Notes: generated from the letters alone by a model not told the origin. Positions 34,211-43,591 are shown, numbered from the stretch's first letter. The stretch is DNA of 44,724 nucleotides from Sulfurovum sp. (GCA_024762315.1 JANTHR010000009.1:1-44724), one strand, 5' to 3'. Made by a program: numbers and translations.

Positions 34211-35755
34211 ATGTATTATATAATCAACCAAACCCATCAAATCATTGCCGCTGACAGCAGTCTGTTAAAGTTACTATCTGTAGAAGACATCAATGAACTT
34301 TATGCAAAAATGGCACTAGGTGATATTCAATTCTCTGTACCCGAAAATGAAGCGGTTACTATCACCACATTAAAAGGGGAGGAATCATACCATGCCCAAA
34401 GCAGTATACTCTCAGGTGTCCTGGGAGACATGACTTTGGTACAAATAGCTGTATCTGAAGAATCTGACGTTGCTGCACCTGCAGAGGAACCTATGGAAGA
34501 ACTGCTAACTATAGGAACCATGGAAGAAGACATAGGTATCTTGGAGACTACACCTTCCAAAGAAGTTGATATTGAACATAATGCCACAGAAGAACTCTCT
34601 TTGCTGAATGATGAATCCGTCACTTATAACGATACCCTTACAGAGCTCCCTGAAAAAGAATCTGACATAACACCGCCGGCAGAAGAAGAGATAGGAATTC
34701 TAGAGACTCCTTCCGAAGAAATTGAGATTGAACATGACGCCACGGAAGAATTCTCTTTACTGAATGATGAATCCGTCTCATTCAACAATACCCCAACAGA
34801 GCTCCCTGAAAAAGAAAATGAACCAGAAGAAGCGATATCACTTCTGGATAATGAAAATATCCATGCTGAAGAGACAAAAGAAACCATAGAGATCAGCGAA
34901 ACCAAAAAGGATGATGAACTTTTCGATCTCATATTGCCAAATGCTCCGGAAGAGACCATAGATGAAATATCTACGCTGAAACCAGAAATTCAAGAAGAAG
35001 AAACTGGGGAAAAAGACAATACGCCGATCTTTATTGATGTGGCAGATATCAGCCAACAGATCGGTATTTCTACAGAAGATTATAATAATTTCCTGAATGA
35101 ATATATTGATACAGCACTTACACTGGAGGAAGAGCTTCAAAGCAATCAGAGCGAAAAACGTTCTCACGCTATTTCAACACTCTCCCATCTCTCCGCTGTT
35201 CTACACCTTCCTATGATCACCGAGATCATCACACAGATCAAGAATCAACCTGTAGAGGAGCAAGAGAGCAATGTGAGATCTTTATACAATACTTTGTCCC
35301 GATTGACCACAAGCAAAATTGGTACGGACGAAAAAATATCTATGCCACTGCCGGAAACAGAAACAGTAAGTGAAGTCCCCCCGACCGAAGGTTTTGGAAC
35401 TATCAGTCTTGATGATGTCAAACCTATACATTTTGACTTTCAGCTAGAAGAGGCAGCCAATGATCTCAGTCTCCCGGTAGAACTCATAGAAGAATTTGTC
35501 CATGATTTCATAGAACAAGCACATACAGAAACCAAAAAAATGCTCGAAGCTTATGAAAAAGGTGACTTGGAGACGATCCAGAAGATCGGCCATTTACTTA
35601 AGGGGGCGGCAAGCAACCTTCGTATCAATGCACTTTCCAATACGCTTTATGCGATACAGTTCTGTGAAGACAGCAGCAAGCTGGAAGATCTGATCAAAGA
35701 ATACTGGGGACATTTTTTGTCTTTGGAAACCCAAATAAATCTTACATCAAAATAA
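34211..35755 (+). CDS. HPt-domain phosphotransfer protein with acidic repeat linker
   Basis: A 514-residue protein. Residues ~1-85 form a small unassigned domain (MYYIINQTHQIIAADSSLLK). Residues ~95-270 are a very acidic linker containing two 53-residue repeats. Residues ~275-365 look like a degenerate HPt bundle in which the motif reads ISTLSHLSAVLH, with Thr where the phospho-His is expected. Residues ~395-505 form an intact HPt domain with KIGHLLKGAASNL (His461). HPt domains shuttle phosphate between receivers. It sits between the PAS and hybrid kinase genes, so it is the probable relay intermediate. AAAAAGGAG precedes the ATG. Confidence 0.85.
   Translation: MYYIINQTHQIIAADSSLLKLLSVEDINELYAKMALGDIQFSVPENEAVTITTLKGEESYHAQSSILSGVLGDMTLVQIAVSEESDVAAPAEEPMEELLTIGTMEEDIGILETTPSKEVDIEHNATEELSLLNDESVTYNDTLTELPEKESDITPPAEEEIGILETPSEEIEIEHDATEEFSLLNDESVSFNNTPTELPEKENEPEEAISLLDNENIHAEETKETIEISETKKDDELFDLILPNAPEETIDEISTLKPEIQEEETGEKDNTPIFIDVADISQQIGISTEDYNNFLNEYIDTALTLEEELQSNQSEKRSHAISTLSHLSAVLHLPMITEIITQIKNQPVEEQESNVRSLYNTLSRLTTSKIGTDEKISMPLPETETVSEVPPTEGFGTISLDDVKPIHFDFQLEEAANDLSLPVELIEEFVHDFIEQAHTETKKMLEAYEKGDLETIQKIGHLLKGAASNLRINALSNTLYAIQFCEDSSKLEDLIKEYWGHFLSLETQINLTSK
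34529..34826 (+). repeat. two-copy 53-codon tandem repeat in HPt protein linker
   Basis: Copy 1 spans 34529-34687 and copy 2 34688-34826. Both encode IGILET-PS, an IEH-ATEE segment, SLLNDESV and TELPEKE in the same order. Most residues match, with conservative changes, and copy 2 lacks one Thr. The acidic sequence is probably disordered. The duplication suggests the linker length is evolving. Confidence 0.85.
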
Positions 35756-35769
35756 AAAGGTAATGAACA

Positions 35770-38700
35770 ATGACTATACGAAATAGACTTAAAATGATTG
35801 GACTTGTGCCCATTATACTTCTTATTTTACTATCGAGTTATTTCTTTGTAACTTCATATTTGAACTTTGAAAAAGCACATGCCCTGAAAACTGTCTTAAG
35901 CAACAATGCATATCTTGGCAACTCATTAGTCCAGATTGGTAAAGAACGTGGTCTCACTGCTCTTTATTTGGGAAGCAAGGAGAAAGAATTCACCGATGCA
36001 CTAAAAAAACAGAGAATCAGTACAGATAACTCTTTTCAAGCACTCAAACAAAATTTGGTTATTGAAAATACCGGTTATGCTCCTTTGCTTCTTGAACTTT
36101 TAGGCGAAAACAAATCCATAGACAAAGCAAAGTATCAAACATTACTTAGGAATCTTGGAAAAATATCCGACATTAGAAAAGCAGCCGATACAAAAAGTAA
36201 AGATTTTAAACATATCTTTTTTGATGGCTATACCAAAACATTGACTACTCCGATACTCGATGCTATCTCCCAGATCAATCATTTTGCCTTGAATACGGAA
36301 ATGTCTTCCCTGATTTCCACACTGTCCCAACTTGCAATCGCAAAAGAAAACAGTGCATTGGAGAGGGGCTTTGTCTCATACTATATGACAAAAAAAGCCT
36401 CTATGTCATTTGAAGAGATTGCTTTGTGGGACAAATTCAAAACCAAAGCGAATGCTTTCGATCTTACACAGGTGCACAATCCTGTTCTTCATAAAGAGTT
36501 GGAAAAGATTTTTAATGCCCCTAAAGCCAAAGAGCTCTTTACTGACCTGGCAGAAACCTCTTCTGCTATTCAGACAGATGTCGATAACGGGGATTACGCT
36601 GAAGAGGCCATGGATTGGTTTTCATTACAAACCCAAAAAATATCTCTACTCTCAAAAGCTGAGCTGATAACATCAAATGCATTATGGGAAAAGAGTGATG
36701 CTTACCTGCAAAAACAGCTCCTTTTACTTACGATTGCCGCTGCTATCTGGTTACTGAGTTTTATTTTGGCATTTTTTGGATATGCCACAACACGGGATAT
36801 CTCCAGAAATATCAAAGAACTTGAAGATGTACTGAATAAAGCAGTCAGCGAGATGAAGAACAGCGAACAGCATCTTGCATTCGATATTGCAGCAATTGAA
36901 AACATTGAGCTCGATACGCACGAAGGGACAAAAGAAGCCTACCGATTCCTTGAAACACTGGTTGATACGGCAAAAGAAGATAAGGTAACAGCGCTTCAAG
37001 CCAATGAAGCAAAATCACTTTTTCTTGCAAATATGTCACATGAAATTCGTACACCGCTCAATGGTATTGTTGGATTCACAGAGTTGTTAAGAAGTACGGA
37101 GCTTACACCGGAACAGGAAGAATTCCTTTCTATCATCGATAAAAGTTCGGAGAACCTTTTAAGTATTATTAACAATATTCTTGACCTTTCAAAAATTGAA
37201 AGCAACAAGATTGAAATCGAAAATATCGTATTTGATGCAGAAGCTGAATTTGAAAGTGCCATTGAAACCTATTCGGTCGGGGCAGCTGAGAAAAATATTG
37301 ATCTCAACTTCTTCATGGATCCAACGATCAGCAAGAAACTCAAAGGTGACCCGACCAAGATCAAAGAGATCCTTATTAATCTTCTTTCCAATGCCATTAA
37401 ATTCACAAGTCATGGGGGAGAGATCAATCTTGAAATAAGAAAAACACAGAATGAAGGCGATCTCAATCCTAAAATAGCATTCTCGGTCCAGGATAATGGT
37501 ATCGGAATGACAAAAGATCAGCAATCACGCATTTTCGATGCTTTCTCCCAGGCAGACGTCTCCGTTACAAGGAAATATGGCGGTACAGGACTGGGATTGA
37601 CGATCTCCAGCCAATTTGTTGAACTTATGGGTGGACAACTGGAACTTGAAAGTGCAAAAGACCATGGTACGACATTCTATTTCTCCTTGCCTCTTGAAGA
37701 GATCGCATCAACAGATGTGAATTATGCACATGCATTTAAAGATATGACTATTTGTAAGTATGAGAGGGAGATTCCGACAAAACTTGATGACTATCTCGAA
37801 ACATATTTCAAATACTTTGGTCCCTCCGTCAAACATTTTGAATCTGTTTCTGATCTTAAGGAACTGAATGATAATAACGTCTGTAAAAGCTATTGGATCG
37901 ATATCGACAAAGCAAAACAGCATGTTATAGATACGATTGCGAATATTGACAAATCAAAACTGATCGTGATGGCAAATGTAACCAGCCGCAGTAAGATAGA
38001 AGAGATGGGTATACCGCAAGATAATGTGATCTTTAAACCCGTAACGCTGTCAAAACTTAAAAACATACTCAGTAAAAGCGCCAGTACGGTACCTGAACTC
38101 ACAGAAGAAGCTTTGCCTGCGCTTGCAACAAAATTCGATGCGAAAATCCTGGTAACGGAAGACAATATCATTAACCAAAAACTGATCAAACGTATTTTGG
38201 AAGAGCACGGTATTACCGTAGATCTGGCAAACAACGGACTTGAATGTTTTGAAAAACGCAGAAACAATGACTACGACCTTCTTTTTATGGATATTCAGAT
38301 GCCTGTAATGGACGGTATTGAAGCTACACATGAGATACTTGACTATGAAGAGGATGAAGATCTCCCTCATGTTCCTATTGTTGCATTGACTGCCAATGCA
38401 CTCAAAGGAGACAGAGAAAGGTTCCTCGGGGAAGGAATGGATGAGTATATTACAAAGCCCATAGAGACAAGCGAGTTGCTATATGTTCTCAATAAATTCC
38501 TATCGGACAAATCAAAAATCATCTCTCCGGAAGGATCGGTCTTGTCAAAAACCAAAGACAACATAAGTGAAAAAGGAAAAGAGGGTAAAAAGGAGTCTGT
38601 TCACAAAGAAACTCCCGAACAAGACACGGTAATACCTTTGAATGAAACAGCAACCGCAGAACATGCTACAGGCAAAAAAATACTGATTGCCAAAAAACTA

Positions 38701-38937
38701 TTTTTAGAAAGTCGTGTTCTGACAAAAGTCATTGATAATCTAGGATATGACTATGACACATTAAGCAGCGTGGATCTCCTTGAAAATGAACTTGCATTAG
38801 GAAAATATGACATACTTTTCACTGATGAAGAACTTATTACCGACAGCATCCGTCAATCTAATAGCAATCTGGCTATAATCACGGCCGGAAACTCAAAAGA
38901 AGAGATACAAGATCTCATAAAAAAACATAGAGGATAA
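35770..38937 (+). CDS. NIT-domain hybrid sensor histidine kinase
   Basis: A 1055-residue hybrid kinase. TM1 is at residues ~14-33. A periplasmic NIT-type helical sensor follows (LVQIGKERGLTALYLGSK motif; the family is named for nitrate/nitrite sensing), then TM2 at ~316-338 and a coiled coil. Next are HisKA (LANMSHEIRTPLNGIVGF, His424) and HATPase_c (INLLSNAIKF, DNGIGM, GGTGLGL), then a receiver (LLFMDIQMPVMDG, Asp841; ITKPIE). The last ~100 residues form a degenerate second receiver-like segment (ILIAKKLFLESR, YDILFTDEEL) lacking the acidic pocket. The actual ligand is unknown. It lies in the riboswitch-led operon, 5 bp upstream of a stand-alone receiver. Confidence 0.95.
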   Translation: MTIRNRLKMIGLVPIILLILLSSYFFVTSYLNFEKAHALKTVLSNNAYLGNSLVQIGKERGLTALYLGSKEKEFTDALKKQRISTDNSFQALKQNLVIENTGYAPLLLELLGENKSIDKAKYQTLLRNLGKISDIRKAADTKSKDFKHIFFDGYTKTLTTPILDAISQINHFALNTEMSSLISTLSQLAIAKENSALERGFVSYYMTKKASMSFEEIALWDKFKTKANAFDLTQVHNPVLHKELEKIFNAPKAKELFTDLAETSSAIQTDVDNGDYAEEAMDWFSLQTQKISLLSKAELITSNALWEKSDAYLQKQLLLLTIAAAIWLLSFILAFFGYATTRDISRNIKELEDVLNKAVSEMKNSEQHLAFDIAAIENIELDTHEGTKEAYRFLETLVDTAKEDKVTALQANEAKSLFLANMSHEIRTPLNGIVGFTELLRSTELTPEQEEFLSIIDKSSENLLSIINNILDLSKIESNKIEIENIVFDAEAEFESAIETYSVGAAEKNIDLNFFMDPTISKKLKGDPTKIKEILINLLSNAIKFTSHGGEINLEIRKTQNEGDLNPKIAFSVQDNGIGMTKDQQSRIFDAFSQADVSVTRKYGGTGLGLTISSQFVELMGGQLELESAKDHGTTFYFSLPLEEIASTDVNYAHAFKDMTICKYEREIPTKLDDYLETYFKYFGPSVKHFESVSDLKELNDNNVCKSYWIDIDKAKQHVIDTIANIDKSKLIVMANVTSRSKIEEMGIPQDNVIFKPVTLSKLKNILSKSASTVPELTEEALPALATKFDAKILVTEDNIINQKLIKRILEEHGITVDLANNGLECFEKRRNNDYDLLFMDIQMPVMDGIEATHEILDYEEDEDLPHVPIVALTANALKGDRERFLGEGMDEYITKPIETSELLYVLNKFLSDKSKIISPEGSVLSKTKDNISEKGKEGKKESVHKETPEQDTVIPLNETATAEHATGKKILIAKKLFLESRVLTKVIDNLGYDYDTLSSVDLLENELALGKYDILFTDEELITDSIRQSNSNLAIITAGNSKEEIQDLIKKHRG

Positions 38938-38942
38938 TACCG

Positions 38943-39308
38943 ATGGCATTAAAAGTACTGATTGTTGATGATGACTTCATTAATAGAAAACTATTACAGA
39001 CTCTTTTGAAAAAGAATCCAGACGTAACTGATATTCTAGAGGCTGAGAACGGTTCTGATGCTCTGGATAAATTGAAAAAGGATCCCGATATCAATCTTAT
39101 ACTATTGGATATCATGATGCCTATCGTCGACGGTATAGAATTTCTCAAGATATTTAGATCGGATATGGTAAATGCGCATATACCTGTTATTGTCCTCTCT
39201 ACCGATGATACAAGAAAGACAGAAGTCTTTGACAACGGCGCAAATGACTTCTTGAGAAAACCTATTAAGGAAGATGACCTGTTTGGCAAGATCGAACAGT
39301 GGTCCTAG
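38943..39308 (+). CDS. single-domain response regulator (CheY-like)
   Basis: A 121-residue receiver with no output domain: LIVDDDFINRKLL (acidic pocket), LILLDIMMPIVDG (phosphoacceptor Asp56), VLSTDDTRKT (Thr switch) and FLRKPIKEDDL (Lys). It begins 5 bp after the hybrid kinase stop, preceded by AGAGGATAATA. It is the likely end-point or phosphate sink of the PAS/HPt/kinase relay. Without a DNA-binding or enzymatic domain its target must be a protein. A bidirectional terminator follows. Confidence 0.94.
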   Translation: MALKVLIVDDDFINRKLLQTLLKKNPDVTDILEAENGSDALDKLKKDPDINLILLDIMMPIVDGIEFLKIFRSDMVNAHIPVIVLSTDDTRKTEVFDNGANDFLRKPIKEDDLFGKIEQWS

Positions 39309-39314
39309 AAATTT

Positions 39315-39337
39315 GACACAGTCCTTACGGACTTGTC
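39315..39337. terminator. bidirectional terminator between receiver gene and lon
   Basis: GACACAGTCC-TTAC-GGACTTGTC forms a 9-bp stem with one bulged C, followed on the plus strand by CAGTTATTTT. It lies between the two convergent stop codons. Confidence 0.75.
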
Positions 39338-39339
39338 AG

Positions 39340-41760
39340 TTATTTTACAAATACTTCTTTGAGTACATCATCTATGGTCGAAACCCCTATGATCTTAATA
39401 TTGTTTTTTACTTCACCAGGAATGTCATCCAGGTCACGCTCATAATTCTTCACAGGAATAAGTGCTTTGGTCACACCTGCTTTATACGCAGCAATAAGCT
39501 TCTCTTTCAAGCCTCCGATGGGAAGTACCTTTCCTGTCAGGGTGACCTCCCCGGTCATAGCAACCCGGTTGTCTACCTTTTGTTCACTTAAAATAGATGC
39601 AATAGCAGTCACCATAGTGATTCCTGCACTTGGTCCGTCTTTGGGTGTGGCACCTTCAGGGACATGGATATGAAGATCATAGCGCTTATAGACTTCACTG
39701 GCATCTACAGCAATATGCTCTTCCCGCTCTTTAACACTAAGCGGTATGACCGAAGGAGGAATAGCTAATTTCTTTTGGTCTATGAGTATCTTGACAACCG
39801 AGTGTGCAATGCGTACAGACTCTTTCATCACATCGCCTAGACTTCCGGTAAGCTGTAATGCACCCTTGCCTTTGATCTTGATGGCTTCTATGGTCAACAC
39901 ATCTCCGCCGACCGCAGTCCAGGCAAGCCCGGAGACAACACCGACTTGAGGCTTGGTATCGACCAAAGAGATCTCAAATACTTTTTTATCGGTGAATTTC
40001 TCTAAATTCTTCTTCGTAATATGTATTGCATCTTTTGTTCTGTCTTCCAACAGTTCTCTCGCACATTTTCTCATCAGTGAAGCAATTCTGCGACGAAGGT
40101 TCCTTACCCCTGCCTCTCTGGTATATTCATCTATCAGGATCTTCAATGCCTTATCGGAGATAGAGAATTCTCTACGTTTTAATGCATGTTTCTTCAATTC
40201 CTGAGGGATAAGATAGCGTTTGGCAATCTCGAATTTCTCTTTAGGTGTATAGGAGTTCAGGCCTATGAACTCCATTCTGTCGCGCAGCGGTGCAGGAATG
40301 CGCCCTACATCATTGGCCGTGGCTATGAAGATCGCTTTACTCAAGTCAATATTGAAATTCAAATAATAATCACGATATTTACTGTTCTGCTCCGGATCAA
40401 GGATCTCCAAGAGTGCTGCTGTCGGATCCCCTCTCATACTGCGCCCTACTTTATCTATCTCGTCAAGTACAATGACAGGATCCATACTTTTGGCTTCTAT
40501 AAGTCCCTGTACCACTCTTCCGGGCATAGCTCCCACATAGGTTCTTCGATGGCCTCTTAGCTCATTGACATCTTCCAGACCACCTAATGCTATACGTACA
40601 AGAGGTCTTCCAAGTGCTGTAGCAATGGAGTTCGCAAGTGAAGTCTTCCCTACTCCCGGAGGTCCGGCAAAACAGAGGATCACCCCTCCAATCTCCTTTT
40701 GTTTCATACCTCTTAGCATAGCAAGTTCCCGTACCGAGAAGAACTCTACAATGCGCTCTTTGGGTTTTTCCAAGGAATAATGGTCTTTATCAAGTTCACT
40801 CGATACATCATGTACGGACAGGCTTTTTTTACTGAACTGCCCAAAAGGAAGCTCCAGCACCCACTCCAAATAACTCTGCACCACATGTGCTTCACTGCTC
40901 TCCGGATGCATACGTGCAAAACGGTCCAACTGTTTGCTGATCTCCTTAAATGCATCTTCCTGCATGTAAGGTTTCAGTGCTTCCACTTTTTCCCTGAATG
41001 CAGCGATCTCTTCTTCACGCTGCGTATCCATTCCCAGCTCATGCTGTATCTCTTTAAGCTGTTCTTTGAGAAAATACTCTTTATTGGTCTGTTCTATTTT
41101 GGAATGTACTTTCGTACGTATCTCTCTTTGTACTTTGGCCGATTCTATCTCTGAAGTGACCACATCGATAAGTTCAAGTAGCCTTTTTTCAATATTTGGC
41201 TCTATATAAAGTGCATACGCCACTTCTTTATCAAGTTTCAGCATCGAAGATACCAGATCCGCAATACGGTGAGGTTCATCATTTTCTTCTATGGTTCGTA
41301 CAAGATCCGCAGGAAAATGGCTATTCATGGAAGAGAGGATTTTTATCTTGTCTCTAAGGATTCCCATCAGAGCATCTGCTTTCAGTTTATTGTAATTATC
41401 TAACTTGACGATATCTATTACGGCCTTGTTAAAATCTCCCGGAACAGGTTCTACGATCTCTCCGCGCGCAAGCCCCTGAAAGAGTATCTTTACCCTGCCG
41501 TCAGGAATGTGTACTTTACGCATGATGGAGCCAACCACACCTACCTTGTACATCGCGTCAAAATCACGGCTTCCTTCTTTCCCTGCTACAGAAGAAGTTA
41601 CAAACAGAAGAGAATTGTTTTCCATTGCATCCGTAGCCGCATCGATATCTTTCTGATCTGTAAGAAAAATGGGGCTGATCATAAAAGGATAAAGAAAGAG
41701 TTCATCTTCTACGACAATGGGTAAAGTGGTGGGAAATGCATCATAATCACTGAGTTGCAT
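39340..41760 (-). CDS. lon: ATP-dependent protease Lon
   Basis: An 806-residue Lon protease degrading damaged and regulatory proteins. It has an N-terminal substrate domain (LPIVVEDELFLYPFMISPI), an AAA+ module with Walker A GPPGVGKTSLANS, Walker B PVIVLDEIDKVG and sensor IATANDVGRIP, and a C-terminal Ser-Lys peptidase domain with DGPSAGITM (catalytic Ser) and LPIGGLKEKL (catalytic Lys). TAAAGGATTTACT precedes the ATG. It lies directly downstream of bamD on the same strand (114-bp gap), the order seen in other Campylobacterota. It is convergent with the phosphorelay operon. Confidence 0.98.
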   Translation of the reverse strand: MQLSDYDAFPTTLPIVVEDELFLYPFMISPIFLTDQKDIDAATDAMENNSLLFVTSSVAGKEGSRDFDAMYKVGVVGSIMRKVHIPDGRVKILFQGLARGEIVEPVPGDFNKAVIDIVKLDNYNKLKADALMGILRDKIKILSSMNSHFPADLVRTIEENDEPHRIADLVSSMLKLDKEVAYALYIEPNIEKRLLELIDVVTSEIESAKVQREIRTKVHSKIEQTNKEYFLKEQLKEIQHELGMDTQREEEIAAFREKVEALKPYMQEDAFKEISKQLDRFARMHPESSEAHVVQSYLEWVLELPFGQFSKKSLSVHDVSSELDKDHYSLEKPKERIVEFFSVRELAMLRGMKQKEIGGVILCFAGPPGVGKTSLANSIATALGRPLVRIALGGLEDVNELRGHRRTYVGAMPGRVVQGLIEAKSMDPVIVLDEIDKVGRSMRGDPTAALLEILDPEQNSKYRDYYLNFNIDLSKAIFIATANDVGRIPAPLRDRMEFIGLNSYTPKEKFEIAKRYLIPQELKKHALKRREFSISDKALKILIDEYTREAGVRNLRRRIASLMRKCARELLEDRTKDAIHITKKNLEKFTDKKVFEISLVDTKPQVGVVSGLAWTAVGGDVLTIEAIKIKGKGALQLTGSLGDVMKESVRIAHSVVKILIDQKKLAIPPSVIPLSVKEREEHIAVDASEVYKRYDLHIHVPEGATPKDGPSAGITMVTAIASILSEQKVDNRVAMTGEVTLTGKVLPIGGLKEKLIAAYKAGVTKALIPVKNYERDLDDIPGEVKNNIKIIGVSTIDDVLKEVFVK

Positions 41761-41874
41761 AGTAAATCCTTTAAAGTAAAAATTAACAAGTAAAAATTAG
41801 AAAGTTTTGAAAAGTGTACAACGCAGATTATAATTTTTAATTTTTAATTTTTATTTGGCTAAAAGCAAATGCTT

Positions 41875-42522
41875 TTAGTCAAATATCTTACCGATAATAC
41901 CTTTTTCAGGAGGAGTAATATCGGTCATCTCTACTACTGAATCACTGTTCTTTTCTCTATATATCTCTGCCGCATCAGGTTTGCCTGTACGCTCATAGAG
42001 TGCTGCAATATTCTCATTAAGCAGATATTGGCTCATATGCAGTCTTATCAAGATGGTATTGACAAGCGGCGTATACTCTGACCCCGGGTAGCGCACAAGA
42101 TATCTGTTCGCATTGGCAATACTGTCCATAATAAGCTTTTGATCCTTATAGACATCTTTAACTCCAAGGAACGCAGCTTTGAGCTTCATAAAATCCGTAT
42201 ATTCACGGCTTTGCTCTTCTCCAAAACGTTTATTATACTCATCAAGGTAGTAATTTGCCAAAAGATACTCTTCTTTGTTCATATGTGCATGCGCAAGCAT
42301 CATAATGGCTGTAGGCATGAGCGGTGAACGCATGTGCTCACTTTTTAAAGAAATATAGTAGGCATCCGCCTTATCCATATTACCGTCACTGATACTCTTT
42401 CCTATTTTCTTATACCAGTACAGTGCCGGCTTGTTGAATTCCGCTACTTCATCTTTATTGGCACACCCTACAAATAAAAATGCTAACGCTATTGTTGCTA
42501 AAACAGTTCTCTTTAACTTCAT
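41875..42522 (-). CDS. bamD: outer membrane assembly lipoprotein BamD
   Basis: A 215-residue lipoprotein: signal peptide and lipobox (ALAFLFVGC, Cys20), then TPR-type helical repeats such as EYLLANYYLDEYNKRFGEE and ANRYLVRYPGSEYTPLV, the pattern of BamD/ComL. BamD is an essential partner of BamA in inserting outer-membrane beta-barrels. Length is slightly below the E. coli protein (245). The stop codon lies within a 10-bp palindrome (41857-41880). No flagellar gene such as fliW flanks it, unlike in flagellated relatives. Confidence 0.9.
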   Translation of the reverse strand: MKLKRTVLATIALAFLFVGCANKDEVAEFNKPALYWYKKIGKSISDGNMDKADAYYISLKSEHMRSPLMPTAIMMLAHAHMNKEEYLLANYYLDEYNKRFGEEQSREYTDFMKLKAAFLGVKDVYKDQKLIMDSIANANRYLVRYPGSEYTPLVNTILIRLHMSQYLLNENIAALYERTGKPDAAEIYREKNSDSVVEMTDITPPEKGIIGKIFD

Positions 42523-42646
42523 CTTCTACCTTCAATTATATTCATAAGCTTTATGATAGCTCAATGTATGTAAAAAGTGTATTAGGTTTATATATATTTT
42601 TATTAATTATCAACAAAAATCCCAGACACACTGCAAACGTGCTTAT

Positions 42647-43348
42647 TTAAGAGTTTGGCTCACCTACTATATAGGCATATCCTGTCTCTTTTTCTACTCT
42701 TAGCTGCAAGGGTTGCAGATCATTATCTTCAAACTCAAACCGTATCGTACAATCACTGTGCATAACTGTAGCATAATCGTTAGTAGCACCATAAATTCCT
42801 TTATGCGGTCTTCCCATATAATCAAAAGCAATATGCGTTGCCGTATTGTCACTTTGAGACGCACCTATCTTTCCCTTACATTGGGTAAAGTCTACACTCT
42901 TTATACCAAACTTTTCACCTATGAAAATGGAAGGACTTTCATCGGGTTCATCTAGTGTAGCATCTCCAGCTAAATGATACATATATTTACCCGTGGCAGG
43001 GTCCAGTGCTGTTTCTTTTTTGTCCACATTGGCATCTGCATCCTGACTTGATGAAACCGTATAAAACCACTTTTTGCCGTCATCATAAGAAGAAAACCTG
43101 AGATGCCACAATCCTTTTTGCCAGTTTTCACGTAGATTTTCCTTAAGTCCTGCACCTGTTCTATCATTTTTATTGTCCATCAGTGCCAGATGTTGCGTAT
43201 AACGTATAGTAGACAAAATAGTATTTGCAGCTTCCTGGCGTATGTCACGATCGATTCTGGGCATCGCAAGTGCTGCCAAAATACCTAGAACTACGATGAC
43301 CATTACAAGTTCCAACATCGTAAATGCAGATTTTTTTGAACCTAACAT
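42647..43348 (-). CDS. type II secretion / type IV pilin-like pseudopilin
   Basis: A 233-residue prepilin-like protein. The N-terminus KKSAFTMLELVMVIVVLG has the class III signal, with cleavage expected before Phe and Glu at mature position 5. The residue before the cleavage site is Ala rather than the usual Gly. A long hydrophobic helix is followed by a soluble domain with DENPSP-type acidic loops and two cysteines (QCKGK and SDCTIRF) near the C-terminus. It resembles GspH/minor-pilin proteins of Campylobacterota. No secretin, ATPase or prepilin peptidase is nearby, so its machine is encoded elsewhere. It is divergent from the surface-protein gene. Confidence 0.82.
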   Translation of the reverse strand: MLGSKKSAFTMLELVMVIVVLGILAALAMPRIDRDIRQEAANTILSTIRYTQHLALMDNKNDRTGAGLKENLRENWQKGLWHLRFSSYDDGKKWFYTVSSSQDADANVDKKETALDPATGKYMYHLAGDATLDEPDESPSIFIGEKFGIKSVDFTQCKGKIGASQSDNTATHIAFDYMGRPHKGIYGATNDYATVMHSDCTIRFEFEDNDLQPLQLRVEKETGYAYIVGEPNS

Positions 43349-43520
43349 CTAATAACTCTATATTGGGTTTTAATTTTTATCATATTTTGAACCTTTATCA
43401 TTAATAAAGATAGTATTATCATACACTTTTTAGTATATAGCTTTTTATCCAAAATATAGGCTACATGTAAAAAAAGAGTAAGTTAACCATAATTTACCTA
43501 TAATTATATCATAAAAGAAT

Positions 43521-43565
43521 TTGACATTTTTTGACATTTTTTGATTATAATGGACTAAAAGTTAT
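43521..43565 (+). promoter_or_regulatory. TTGAC-repeat promoter of the surface-protein gene
   Basis: TTGACATTTT units begin at 43521 and 43531, with a third partial TTGA at 43541 (exact 10-bp period). TATAAT follows at 43546-43551 and CTAAAAGTTAT at 43555-43565. The geometry and most bases match 33567-33611 before riboswitch 3. The predicted start is near 43558, leaving a ~34-nt leader with CAGGAG as ribosome-binding site and no riboswitch. Confidence 0.65.
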
Positions 43566-43591
43566 CATTCCTTATCTCAGGAGCAAAGAAG

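Noticed and set aside
41857..41880. Palindrome GGCTAAAAGC/GCTTTTAGTC at the bamD stop
   Set aside because: No U-tract follows in the bamD direction and lon continues downstream, so it is not called a terminator. It may be weak attenuation or chance.
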